Source of the DNA: Rhytidiadelphus loreus
Lineage: Eukaryota; Streptophyta; Bryopsida; Hypnales; Hylocomiaceae
Assembly (NCBI GenBank): GCA_947034895.1
Contig: OX344762.1
Span: 50,199,087 to 50,263,086 of the forward strand
Reading direction: 5' to 3'
Length of the DNA: 64,000 nt
Made by a program: the position numbers and the translations under genes. Positions 24,875 to 35,640 of this stretch are shown here, in pieces. Under the pieces are notes generated by a model. The model was not told the origin of the DNA. It was given only the letters and a program-made list of their open reading frames with translations, and did no database searches. Every line of letters begins with the position of its first letter. Within the stretch, counting starts at the first letter, position 1.

Positions 24875-26096
24875 AGTACCGTATTACTTTGTGAGTGTCT
24901 AGCATTGAAGTTATTTAGACTATACGTTGATTTATATACCCATTACAAGAAACTTCAGCCCTTAGAAAGACCGCAAGTTTTGAAGGGGTTCAATACATTT
25001 ATAGTGAAAAATCGCAATTTTTTAATTTATTCTACAAAATCTATTGCAACACTACTTGTGTCACATTAGTGCCACGTCAGTGCCACTTCAGACTACTAAC
25101 TTTTTTAATATTTAAAAAATATATATTCAAATTTTTTTAATGGTTTGTATTTGCACTGCGGGGCTACAGAAAATGAAATCTTAGTAGCCTTTCCTAGGAT
25201 TTAGATTTTTTCTAATGATGGATTTTGTCAAATGCACTTGTAGATGTTACAAAGTTATTATATTTTTCTTTTGATTAGTTTTAACTTGTTAGTAAAGACA
25301 AGGAATATTTGGTATGTACAATACATTTAAGATTTATATCCTATGGATATGAATTAGTGATATTACCTTAATCAAATATTCACATGGATAACCTTTTTGT
25401 CATTGCAAGTAGCCAAGATTGCAATATGAAGAGTAATATGCCATTTTCATTACTCTATGCTTTTTGAAACCTTTTATGCGTATGGTTCAAAGTTCTTTGA
25501 GTCAAATGTTTTGGTAACATGCCCAATTGGGATTGTTGTATGGAACACATTTTTATAAAAATTGTCAATTATTAATGCATTGTTGAATCCATCAAGAAAG
25601 TTCAATGGCAAATCTTAATTGCAATTGTAGATATAGATTTTTAGAAACAATGAATGTGTTGAACTTCATTAGTGCTCAACACGGAGATTAGTGGTTGCAA
25701 ATCAAATTGGTTCCATCTTTAAAATAGAATGGTATGAAGGGCTTGATGTAGAATTGCAGTGTTTTATTTACATTATAATGGTCCTCTTTGATGATGAATA
25801 TTTATTCTTGAATGTATTATGTGTTTTTGCCATTACAATCTAGACATGTTTATAAATTGGAGCAAAAAGCAATTGCCTTTTTTTGTTACAAATATGTTAT
25901 TATACCATTTAGTATTTGGATAATTGAGGAAGCATAACTAATGTGATATCACCTTCACACCTTCACACAAGTGTATTTTTCTTGGACTTCAATTAAGCCT
26001 TAATTGTTCTACCATCCATATTTTGAATGATGAACATAGTGCTTTGAACCAATGTTTCATCCATGTGTATTTTCAATTGTCCATAGTAATTCTTGA
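24875..26096. other. AT-rich intergenic DNA
   Basis: No gene, RNA or clean terminal repeat seen. The words resemble the surrounding decayed elements. Confidence 0.5.
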
Positions 26097-26993
26097 ATCC
26101 TATTTGCTAAAGTTCTTTCATGTTTAGAATTCAAAACTACTTCAAAATGCTTGTCCTTGAAGCAAGGCTAAATTCTTCATTTATTTGTTAGTAAATCCAA
26201 CTGTAGGATTATTTAGTTAACTTATTCAAGTATATCCTTCTAAAATTTTGAAGAGAATGTCCTCACCCATTACAAATTCAATGTGCCTAAACTTCAAAAT
26301 TTAGGTTTTTCTAGTCCTTCCAAGAGGTGAAGTTTTGTCTTTCAACATTTTTATAAATAAAGACATATGTCTTGTAATTTGTGCTTGATAGTCAATATGT
26401 TGAAAAACGGATTTAGAATATATGCCAAAGAATTAAACTAAAAAGACTTTCATCTTCTTCAAAAAAATTATAAACTGGAAGGTAATAATCAATGAAAGAA
26501 AAAACTAAATTGTTGATAACTGTTATATAAGAAATTTAAAATTGTTATTCCATTGGTGAAAATGATCTTGGAAAACAATCACCATTCCTTATATTTCTAA
26601 TTATTTCAAAATTTCAAAATTGAGTAGAAAAGACTTCAGATATACGTTTTTTCAACTTTCATTGTCCACAAAATAAAACTTGTCATAGTTGTCACCTTGT
26701 TACTTAGAATTGAATGGTTCACATATTTTTGAGTAGGTATTAGTCTATTCAATCCAAAAATAAGAATTAGACTATTTTACAATATACTTTTTACTCCTTG
26801 GTTGACATTGAAATATTAAAATAAAAATTTTAACTTTTGCAATATTTATTGGAATGATGTGAAACAAAGCTTCACATGTAGATTAGGGTGATTAGCATCC
26901 ATCCTAGAAATGTCATGCAATAGTTTTAAATTATAAATTCAATAGAATCCATTCAAGTTCTCAAAAAACCAAAAGAACATTCTTTAGTCCTTT
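26097..26993. mobile_element. Degraded TTAA-type MITE, family C, copy 2 (~0.9 kb)
   Basis: This stretch is collinear with the clean family C element at 51488-52391. Shared blocks in order include TTCATGTTTAGA (26118), CAAAACTACTTCAAAATGCT, CAATGTGCCTAAACTTCAAA (26280), CAATATTTATTGGAATGATG (26840) and GAAACAAAGCTTCACATGTA. The ends are decayed: the right end reads TTTAGTCCTTTAGG and neither flank keeps TTAA. Confidence 0.65.
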
Positions 26994-27590
26994 AGGCATT
27001 CAAAAAATGACCTTTTTATAACCAATTTGATGAAATTCACATAAATAATATATCCGTACAAAGATGCAAGGTAGAGGGAATTTTGAAAATAAACAAGCTA
27101 ACGAGGAGCGGAGAGCCTAATGAGGAATGCTTATTTATTTTCAAAATTCTCAACAATGAGGAGATTGCCTTGAGTAAACATCCATCTAGAAGTGGATGAA
27201 ATATGTGGTTGATGAATGAAAAATCAATAATCACCTATTACACAAATTTCACACATTAGGAGGAGATTACGGGACATTTCTTGGCAGGGGGGTACGTACT
27301 TCAAAGTGACTCTACCTATGATAGGCAAAATGGGAGGGACTTCATTATAGGCAAAATAATTCTAGTGTTGCACATTTCAAAACTGGAATGTATACAATTA
27401 ATATAATTTTGTCTGTAATGGGCTAGTTGCCTAGCTCCCATTTTTCATGTGATGGGCTCACTTAGCAAGTGCCACACTAAATTAGGAATTGTTCACACTT
27501 ACCTTAATGGAAATCGGGATGCAGAAGGTTCTAAATCACAACATCAATTCATAAGTTGTAAGATCTTGGCAAGCATTTAAAGTTGTTTAA

Positions 27591-28600
27591 AAGATTTAAA
27601 GAACCAAACTGCATTTTTTTTAGCAATATAGTAATTTTGGACAAGTAAAATAATACCAAAATGTTTGGAAGACTGATGATTGACTAAATGAACTATTAGA
27701 AACCCAAGAAAGCTGCCGAACTTGTCAAATTTCTTGAGTGATGCAACTTGCTATCAGTGAGAGCAAAATGATTGTTTGGAAGTTCCAGTGCTCTCATACA
27801 TGGACTGATTGCAGCAAAAAGGAATACTCACTACAAATGGTTTGACTACATGGTAAAAAGTTATTGTATGATATGTAATTTTCATTGCTAAAGGAAGAAG
27901 TTTAGACAACTAAAAAAAAAAGTTTAATCAATTTTTTAAGAAATTAGATTTCTAAATTTATATATATGTGGAAAGCTTTGAATCATTCCATTTTGATTAA
28001 TGAGATGAAAGTTATGAGGGTTTTTAGTTTGAGGACAATTATAGATTCTCTACTCTACTATAAACTTTGAAGTCCTTTATTTAACTCAATTTTTATTACT
28101 TTTGAAAAAATAAAATTATAGGATGTAGATTGTTTATTACAACATTACAACCATTGGGATTAACATTTTTCAGTTCCATAACAACATTCTTAACAATTTA
28201 GTATTTTGAATCATTCTCTTCTTCTTTTACTTACTATTTTCTTCCTATATGTTGTACAATTTCAAATATTCTAAAAAAATTCAAGCATTTAGTCAACTTG
28301 CCTTAAAGAATGAACCCCCAAAAGCAACCAACAACATAGATGTTTTGTTATACAAATGTGATGGCAGCTATTCTTTTTTCCGAGGGCCAAACAATGGATT
28401 TTGTTAATTCAAACACTAATATCTTGCAATCTACGAGGTGGAAATTTTTGAAATTTTTTCTACATCTTTTAAAATCAGAGTATTACAAGATCCTACAGTT
28501 GCATGTGTCCAAAATGTTTTTTTTCTAAAATTTGTTACTTGTACTAAAAATGGAAATTTTGGAATGTTTTTGATAAAAACATGGTCAAAAACCTTTAGGG
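27591..28600. mobile_element. Degraded TTAA-type MITE, family A, copy 2 (~1.0 kb)
   Basis: Collinear with the clean family A copy at 45195-46139. Shared features are ACCAAACTGCATTTTTTTTA near the left end, GAAAGCTTTGAATCATTCCA (27971), CAACATTACAACCATTGGGA (28140), AATATCTTGCAATCTACG (28418) and TACAAGATCCTACAGTTGCA (28483). The right end is CCTTTAGGG. About 170 bp near 27660-27830 has no counterpart in the clean copy, so there is an insertion. The TTAA survives only on the left. Confidence 0.68.
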
Positions 28601-29522
28601 TGTAAAGGACATTTCATGCCCTTTGAACCTTCTACTAGGGAATAAGTGGAATAAGTGAAATTATAGGAGAAGGCGTGAACAAATTTTTGAAAAAATGAGT
28701 ACGTTTTTTTCCTCCTTGTAGGCATTTGATGCGCTTCTCCTATGGAAATTAGGACGCTTGTTTGGCAAGGTTGCCCTAGTTAGAGAGGTTGCATGCATTG
28801 TGTAGGAACATTGTTTGTAGAGCTATTTGTTGCAAAAACATAAGCAACTTTGCTTGGTTTAGAATTCTTATGGCATATTTCTCAAGTTGCTTCTTAGGAA
28901 TGAAAATTCCTAAAGGACAAGCCTATGACCATTGATTTCAAGCCTTATTGTCCATCACTTTGTTTGCTACCATTTTGCAACTAGATATGAATGAAAAAAT
29001 TTATATTTATTTTTCAAAAATGAAATTGTATGTCTACTACGGTACAAATCTTAAAATTTTCGAATTTTTTAGGGAAAATTTGAAATTACTTTGAATTTCT
29101 TAAGAAAAAAACGAAGAAAATTCATATCAAATACAAAATGTACTCAAAAAAATCTAAAATTTTCACCATGAATGTATATTATAATAAACAACATCATGAT
29201 ATAAATTAAAGTTTATTTGTCACTCTAAAATTAGGCAATCAACAAACCATGGTTATAGGCCCAAAGTTCATATTGCTATAAAACATTGAAATTTATGAAT
29301 TTTTCAAAAAAATTGATTGTAGTAGAAACTGCACTTGATAATCTTTATTTCATTAGTTGGACTCAAATTCCATAAAAATCACTTTTATGGCTAAAATTCA
29401 CATCAAGAGTAAATAGCAAGAAATGGCTAAAGTACACTACAAGGGTGATCCATGGATTAAGCATCTTCTTCTTTATAATGTCATAAAGAGTAAATTTGCA
29501 ATACTATTCTCTGAAAATGTAT

Positions 29523-29786
29523 TCAAGTAATTTCCAAAAACAAATTGAATGAAAAAACAATAATTTCCATGAAAAAACGATTTTGTCCTTCTTTCCCTAA
29601 ATCCTTCATTGTGTGAAAATGAGGGCATCTGTTGTCAATTGGACAGGCATCATTGGAGGTACATTGCTCCATCAATCCACATTTGTTGCACCAACTTTGG
29701 CATTTAATGGTTGTGTGCTTTGGACATAGACTATAAGGTAGGAGGCTCTTAAAGCGTGCATCCAAGGGCTGGTTCGCCTTTTTCAT
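29523..29786 (-). other. Cysteine-rich ORF of unknown nature (87 codons)
   Basis: Unrecognised. The middle of the frame holds regularly spaced cysteines and histidines: LCPKHTTIKCQSWCNKCG, then EQC, ACP, RCPHFH. This resembles a zinc-binding module more than random AT-rich translation. It lacks a flanking coding context, and the C-terminus turns hydrophobic (MEIIVFSFNLFLEIT), which looks like run-on sequence. It could be a fragment of a transposase or an old gene. I make no functional call. Confidence 0.25.
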
Positions 29787-30730
29787 GTTGTTTCTTATAT
29801 GGGATTATTTTTAGCTCATTTTTCAGACAAAGAAAAATAGACTTTGATTGTAATCTAAGTCGTTTTGTATTTTTTTGAAGCATTTTTGAATTACTTATGA
29901 ATTTTCAAACAAGATGAGTCATAGGTCCCTATTTCTGACCATAGGTCTTCCATAAATCATTCACTTACAGCTTTTAGAGATAAATGGGGAAAGCAAAGCG
30001 AATGATTGGCTCTTACAATAAATAATATTTTTTTATTGATCCATTCAATGACAATAGAAGTTCCATTTGAAGACCACCTCAAGTCCATTACAAGTGAGTC
30101 TACATGAGCGGTTCTAAATGACCCTCCAACATTCAAGCCTCATACTTTAGCATCGATTCTCACATTCTGAATTTGAGTTTCCAAATCCTATCTACAACTG
30201 CATTCACACTACAAAACGTGATTAGGATTTGGCGAGGGATTTGGTTGGAGTGGACAAAGCCTCATGGTCACACCATTCTTGTTTATTATGGTAGAAGTAC
30301 CTATTTTGAATAGCCCCCCTGTCATGGTTTTTTAGGCTGACCTATTGTGGACAATAGTTGGATGCACTTTTCATTGAGAAAGATGATTTGTTTGTACCTT
30401 CTCATCCATTCATCTCTCTTCCCTCCTTGCATAAGGAGAAGTGTCAAAGCTAACAAGAATAGGTGAGTCTAAGAGACTAGAATGGATCCAAATGAAAAAT
30501 CCACGTCTGTATTGCATAAAATATTAATTCTTGGAAATTTTATTTTAGTTTTAGTTTTAGTTTTGCATTCTTCCTCGTCCTTATGTTTGCACACATTGAA
30601 TTCAATTTTTCAACAAATTTTGCACATTGTGCAAGCTGAAATGCTTAAGTTATCAGGAATAGACACTTCTTTTTTAAGTGATCAAACTCTCAAATTCAAT
30701 GTATAGAGCATACTTTGCATCTATGATTTT

Positions 30731-31518
30731 GGGAATTTTGTACCCTCTATTCTCAAGTTTGCTCTTTACTTTTTCTCTCACCAATTGCATTAGTGGCCCA
30801 TCTATTATCACAATCTTTACAACCCTTTGTCATGATGGCAATGCACTTGGGGAGCAGATGCATCAACCCACGCTTTAACACGGATCTGCTCATACTTCAA
30901 CAAAGGTCTATTCACAGTTTAACATTTCAACTTTGAAAAATCACAGAAAATTCACTTCTTGTCGGAATGTCATCATTATTTTTGCAATTAACTTTTCTAT
31001 CTCTAAAAGATATGGGAGCAAACAAACAACAAATTTGTGTGGTATTGGGCAATTCTACCTTAGGCTAGGGGAAACGACCCATTCCTTATCACTTAAGCAA
31101 TTACACAAATTTGGAGCGCAATTTTTTGAAGTGCCAAATTTTCCCTATGTGCAAAAATAGAATTTGTAAGGATTGCATATTTTTCCAAAATTTTATTACA
31201 CAAAACATAATTGTTTACTATGAATTTTTTAGTGGAAGATTCTCTTCGACCTACAATGGTGATGTAGACCTTTCTATTTCTAACTGTAAGCTCATTGCAA
31301 AATCAACCAAGGGTTGGTTACAATATTGACAGCCTTGCAGCCAATTATAATGTGCTGGAATTGCTCCTCAAACCGTGCGACAACTTCATCGAAATACAAT
31401 AGTCTCTAGGTTGGGAATAGGAGGGTGATCAAGGAATAGGTGAGCTACCATAAAGTTGTTGGAATTTTGTAGCCTCTGCTCTCCAGTTTGCTCTTTAGTT
31501 CTCATCTCGCCAGCCGCC
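30731..31518. repeat. Diverged direct repeat pair (~58 bp units)
   Basis: GGAATTTTGTACCCTCTATT at about 30731 and GGAATTTTGTAGCCTCTGCT at about 31460 are each followed by a matching stretch containing AGTTTGCTCTTTA. The copies lie about 729 bp apart in the same orientation. The second copy sits within a 100-codon minus-strand frame (31386-31688) that I cannot assign to any family. Confidence 0.5.
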
Positions 31519-32456
31519 ATAGCTTCCATCGCTACCAGCAACCAACAATATCTTTCAGTTAGCAATCGTGATACAGCCGAAGGTCCCATCCGTTGTGTAA
31601 TTCTTGCTTCAAGAAATGGTAACGTGGCTTCTCGTGCCAAAGACGTGGACTCAAAAGTGCGGGAAAATGATGGCACGAGCGGGCACACCTGAATTTGAAT
31701 CTGTAGCCGCTCGATGTGCTCAATCGTGGCTGTTGCTGCTTTCTTTTGATTCTGCCCACCAACTTTCTGTACTGTACTTACTGTACCTCGTCCGTCCTAT
31801 ACAAATCATTCATCCAAGGGAAGCAAGTACCAGTGATCCAAAATGGGTTCAGGGTAATTAGCCAAATGTTCATTTTTGGAAGATTTTTTTTTAATTTACA
31901 TTGAGGGCATGAAGAAATTAAGTAGCAACTGAGTGAAATTTAGTCAGTTTGGGGATGGTTGCCGACCACCCAATGTGATCCCCCGTGGGCTCCTTTCACT
32001 TATAGAAAATATTGAATGCAAACTTGCCTATGACTTATAACCTAGTCCACAATAATTTAAATAGTTTCTTGTTATAGTGATATTGTGGATAGATTGACCC
32101 TTTGAGTGCCTTTCCATTTAAGAATGGTTATCTGTGCTCAATAGAAGAAATCATGTTCTAAATGACTAGCCACGACAACTGAAAGTCGTTTAGAATAGTT
32201 AATGAGTTGTTGTGGACAATTTTAGTCTTGTAGGACATGTTCTTCTTCTAGTGGTTGGAAGAGTTTTGTTTACAATATGCAAGACTCACATTCCATATAA
32301 ATTACATAGTTTTTGTCATCTATAATTGTCGTGAACCTCTCAAATTCAAATGAAAAAAAATAAAATTTGAGACCTCCACATTGAATCTAACTCTCTCTTA
32401 CCATACTTGTAATAAATTTAAAAAAATAATCTTACTATTTTTTGGTCAAGCACTTA

Positions 32457-32865
32457 GAGCATTACCACCCATCTTGCAAAATGGGGGGCCATCTGTTTTG
32501 CAAGTTGGATTTTGTAGGACCATCCCACCTATAATGTCTTAAGAGACCAACTTAGAATGACAAGTGGGTAAAAACTCATCATCGAAAGAATAAACATGTG
32601 AGTGGGCTAGAGGTAAAAGGCAATGTGCGGAGGTGAGAAGAATTTGGAATAGAGCACATGCGGATGATACGAAAAACAAATTTCAATTTGTCTTTTGCTA
32701 TTTTGCAAGCTATGGAGTGATTGGTAAAATGCCCCCTATTTGCAAGCTAGGAGCCATTTACAAGCCAAGTTGCCCAATTAGTCATCCGTTTTGGAGGATA
32801 GGTGGGGCGGTTTTGGAGGCATCTCTTAACAAGTCATCCATTTTGGAGGACAGTTGGGGATGCTC
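32457..32865. mobile_element. PIF/Harbinger-like MITE with TTA duplication (409 bp)
   Basis: The left end is GAGCATTACCACCCATC...CAAAATGG and the right end, reversed, is GAGCATCCCCAACTGTCC...CAAAATGG. That gives an imperfect terminal inverted repeat of about 28 bp. TTA occurs immediately outside both ends (32454-32456 and 32866-32868), the 3-bp duplication typical of PIF/Harbinger. Near the right end a segment with CATCCNTTTTGGAGGA is duplicated (about 32785 and 32835). No transposase frame is present. Confidence 0.75.
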
Positions 32866-32984
32866 TTAATTCTGTAGCACTCTGACGTCTAAATTTTGAA
32901 TGATCAACGTAGAGGTTCTAAGGGACTTTTGTGACCACAAGAAATCTCATTCATCTAAACCAATGCTTGACTTTTAAAAAATCA

Positions 32985-33075
32985 CAATTTTTTTGTGATG
33001 ATATTGGGATAATTATTATACACAGTAATTACAAAGATATAAGCAAAAAAATATGAAAAATTCAAGAAAGGATGG
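32985..33075. repeat. Fragment of a TTAA-element right end (family G)
   Basis: ACAAAGATATAAGCAAAAAA followed by GAAAAATTCAAGAAAGGATG matches the sequence next to the TTAA termini at 54728 and 56843. Here the terminus itself is missing. Confidence 0.45.
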
Positions 33076-33683
33076 AGATAAATGTTACGGTAGCTGCTTG
33101 TGAGGTGTGAATACGGTGGCAATGCGGAAGTCTTCAGGAGCATTCGCATCGTTGACAATTCCCAGAACCTTCCGTTACCAGGAGTAGTCCGAAAGTCACA
33201 CGTATTCAATGAAACCTGAAAGCCACACGAGGTCGTCCGGTCCACGGCCCTAGCTTCCAGCCCCGCCGCAGCGACGACCTCGCGTCTGCGGCCAAAGTTC
33301 CAGGCACGTCCTAGCGGCGCCACTCCAGCGTTGAATCCCTGGACGCTCCCAGGGGCTTGGGGTAGAAAGGCGCGGTGGGACGCGGTAATGGCAGTCCTTG
33401 CAGCGTCCCCACACCCGCGTCGAAACTAGTCGAAACTGGCACAGCAAACTCTAATAAAAGCCTGCATCCTCAAGCAGTGTACATCCATCTTGCAGTCGAC
33501 GCAATCTCACACACAACACTCACACTTTACACCGTCCACAAATCCACAACCAGCTTGGGCTTTCCCAGTAGAACGAGACCGATAACGAGACGATCGATCA
33601 AAACTCACGAATTCGGACTTCCCGAAGAATTGGGTGTTTGCAGCGTTGTAGCTAGAGGAGCTTGGATTTGAGCTTTGGTCGCA

Positions 33684-34394
33684 ATGGCCGGTCAAGTGTA
33701 TCCTTCGGCGCCCGACGCGGCGTTGCTTCATAACAATAAGATGTCGCACCAAGGCTCCCCAGTGTTGCCTCCTCCTGCGACGTACGCCAAGCCGCGCGGA
33801 CACCGTCGTCACCGCGGTGGTCTCGCGGGTTGCTGCTGCTGTTTCTTGTCGACTTTCTGTTCTCTCCTTTTCGCGATTCTCTTCCTCGTGGGTCTCACTA
33901 TTCTCATCCTGTGGCTGGTGCTCAAGCCTGTGCACTTGCCGAAATACTCCCTGGATAACGTCGAGGTGAAGCAATTCTTGTTGGTTGGGTCCACTCTGAA
34001 CGCGGACTTCGCCTACAACTTCACGGCCAACAACCCCAATCGAAAGATCGGGATCAAGTACGACACGATTAATTTGGAGACGATGTACTCCGGGCAGACG
34101 TTGGGGAAGAGCGTCATCCCCGGATTCTACCAGGGGCACCGGAACGTGACGTCCTTGTCGTCGGAGCTTAAGGTGGTGAATGCGATCCTGACGCCTGCGT
34201 CGACGAATTCACTGAACACACAACTGACGGCGAATAACGTGCCGATGCATGTGCGGGCGAATGCCAAGGTGCACGTGCGCATTGGGAAGTACACGTCGCC
34301 GGGATTTAAGGTGCGCGTCGATTGCGATGTCAATATGGGAGTTAATCCCGCGACTGTCATCAGCAAGTCGTGCAAATTGAAGCGTAGGTCGTAG
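33684..34394 (+). CDS. NDR1/HIN1-like (NHL) LEA_2 membrane protein (236 aa, intronless)
   Basis: NHL proteins are single-pass plasma-membrane proteins linked to pathogen and stress responses. The ATG at 33684 is the first good start in the frame. The N-terminus (residues 1-45) is proline/histidine/basic-rich and cytosolic. A cysteine cluster (GCCCCFLSTFC) then leads into a long membrane segment at about 55-80 (LLFAILFLVGLTILILWLVL). The extracellular LEA_2 domain follows, with the NHL motif NPNRKIGIKYD and later PGFYQGHRNVTSL. The protein ends basic (SKSCKLKRRS) with no GPI signal. Length is typical. Its GC-rich coding stretch stands out from AT-rich surroundings. The leader (about 33450-33683) contains CTAATAAAAGC as a possible weak TATA-like site. 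Three tandem ~238-bp repeats lie downstream. Confidence 0.9.
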   Translation: MAGQVYPSAPDAALLHNNKMSHQGSPVLPPPATYAKPRGHRRHRGGLAGCCCCFLSTFCSLLFAILFLVGLTILILWLVLKPVHLPKYSLDNVEVKQFLLVGSTLNADFAYNFTANNPNRKIGIKYDTINLETMYSGQTLGKSVIPGFYQGHRNVTSLSSELKVVNAILTPASTNSLNTQLTANNVPMHVRANAKVHVRIGKYTSPGFKVRVDCDVNMGVNPATVISKSCKLKRRS

Positions 34395-34648
34395 AGATTC
34401 TCTCATCGAAAGACTCCTCTCCAATACTCTCGGTTTGCTCCTCTGAGGATTTTACCTCTGTAAAAATCAAGCACCTGCTGCCCGAGAAGTTGTCCGAGAT
34501 GTTGGAGCATTCGATGGATAGTTTGATAGCGCCGACTAAGAAGTAGATTGTGTTCCCGATTGGGTTACGTTCCCTGGAGGATTGGTCAATTCGATCTAGC
34601 TCCGGAGGTTTGATTGTTCAAAGCTAGCTTTCTCGATAAACATAATTA
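34395..34648. other. 3' region of the NHL gene
   Basis: Probable 3' untranslated region. A non-ATG frame from about 34397 to 34548 stays open for 50 codons and ends with KHLLPEKLSEML...IAPTKK. I do not call it because it has no start and no visible splice link. Confidence 0.4.
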
Positions 34649-35360
34649 GATGTGTGTATCCCGGGATTGTGTATTAGCGGAAACCGACTGAGGTTTGGAC
34701 CATTGTCCAGACGACGATGAACTAATTACATAGCCATGATTCTGGTTCATACTTGGTTGTGAGAATTTGAGCATATGAACTGATTAAGTGCCGTGCATCG
34801 GATGGTATGGTTTATCAACTGGAGAATTTGAATGTTTGTGCGTGAATTCTAGTCGTACGTGAGCACTAGCTCCGTTTATTCTTGCTGATGTGTGTGTACC
34901 CCTTGTTCGGAGGTTTGTATCCCGAGGCTTGGACCTTTGTCCAGACGACGACGACCTAATTACATGGCCATAATTCTAGCGTTTCTATGTCATACTTGGT
35001 TGTGAGAATTTGCGCATAAGAGCTGGTCAAGTGCAGCGCATCCGATCCCATATAACTGTTAATTGACTGGAGAATATGAATGAATGTGCGTGAAATCTAG
35101 TCGTGTGCCTCCGATTAGTATTGCTGATGTGTGTGTTCACCCATTAATCAGAGGTTTGTATCCCGAGGTTTGGACAATTGTCGTGAAGACGACGAAATAT
35201 ACGGCCATGATTCTGGAATTTCTATTTCATATTTTATTTGTGAGAATTTGAGCATACGAGCTGATCACGTGCAGTGCGTCGGATATCACTCTACATTAAC
35301 TGGAGAATATGATTGAATGTACGCGCGTGAAATCTAATCGCGTGCACTCCATGTAGTAAA
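34649..35360. repeat. Three tandem copies of a ~238-bp repeat downstream of the NHL gene
   Basis: Copies begin GATGTGTGTATCCCGGG (34649), GATGTGTGTGTACCCC (34887) and GATGTGTGTGTTCACCC (35126), giving periods of 238 and 239 bp. Within each copy the same words recur in order: GGTTTG, TTGGAC, TTGTC, ACGACGA, GGCCAT or AGCCAT, GTGAGAATTTG, GTGCNGNGC, ACTGGAGAAT and GTGAAATCTA. The copies have diverged by substitutions and small indels, which points to an old tandem duplication that is not homogenising. Confidence 0.88.
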
Positions 35361-35420
35361 CCCATTGCTCGGAGGAAGTTTAGCGCGTGATCTGCAGTGC
35401 AGATTTCGGGGAGAATACTT

Positions 35421-35640
35421 CCGGATTGAAATGTACGAGTGGATTTCTACATCGCAAGCAATTCCCTCCGGATTGAAATGTACGAGCAATTCACAAGCAG
35501 CTCATATTGAATTGAATCCCCATTATGAAAAATGTATAGTTTGGGGTACACGATCCCATAATGGGTGCTGGACCATCTACCCTTTGAATGTGTACATTTA
35601 CTTACTGTGGATTCAATATGAGCTCTCTGTGCAATTCGCC
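35421..35640. repeat. Direct repeat and nested inverted repeat
   Basis: TCCGGATTGAAATGTACGAG occurs at about 35420 and again at about 35467. Next, GCAATTCACAAGCAGCTCAT and ATATTGAAT (35487-35515) are mirrored by ATTCAATATGAGCTC and GTGCAATTCGC (35610-35640). Inside them CCCCATTATG faces CATAATGGG. This gives a stem with a ~100-bp loop, possibly a small foldback element. Confidence 0.6.

Larger units (their letters stand above)
28601..32453. other. AT-rich intergenic DNA with short unrelated frames
   Basis: No supported gene. It contains a cysteine-rich minus-strand frame (29523-29786) and a diverged direct repeat pair (30731-30789 and 31460-31518), listed separately. Composition becomes less AT-rich around 31450-31700. 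Confidence 0.45.

Noticed and set aside
31386..31688. 100-codon minus-strand frame with MEAMAAGEMRTKEQTGEQRL
   Set aside because: It looks protein-like in part, but I can assign no family, and it overlaps a plus-strand frame of similar length and a diverged direct repeat.
34397..34548. Open frame ending KHLLPEKLSEML...APTKK behind the NHL gene
   Set aside because: It has no start codon, is out of frame with the NHL gene and has no convincing splice site joining it. Kept only as a note.
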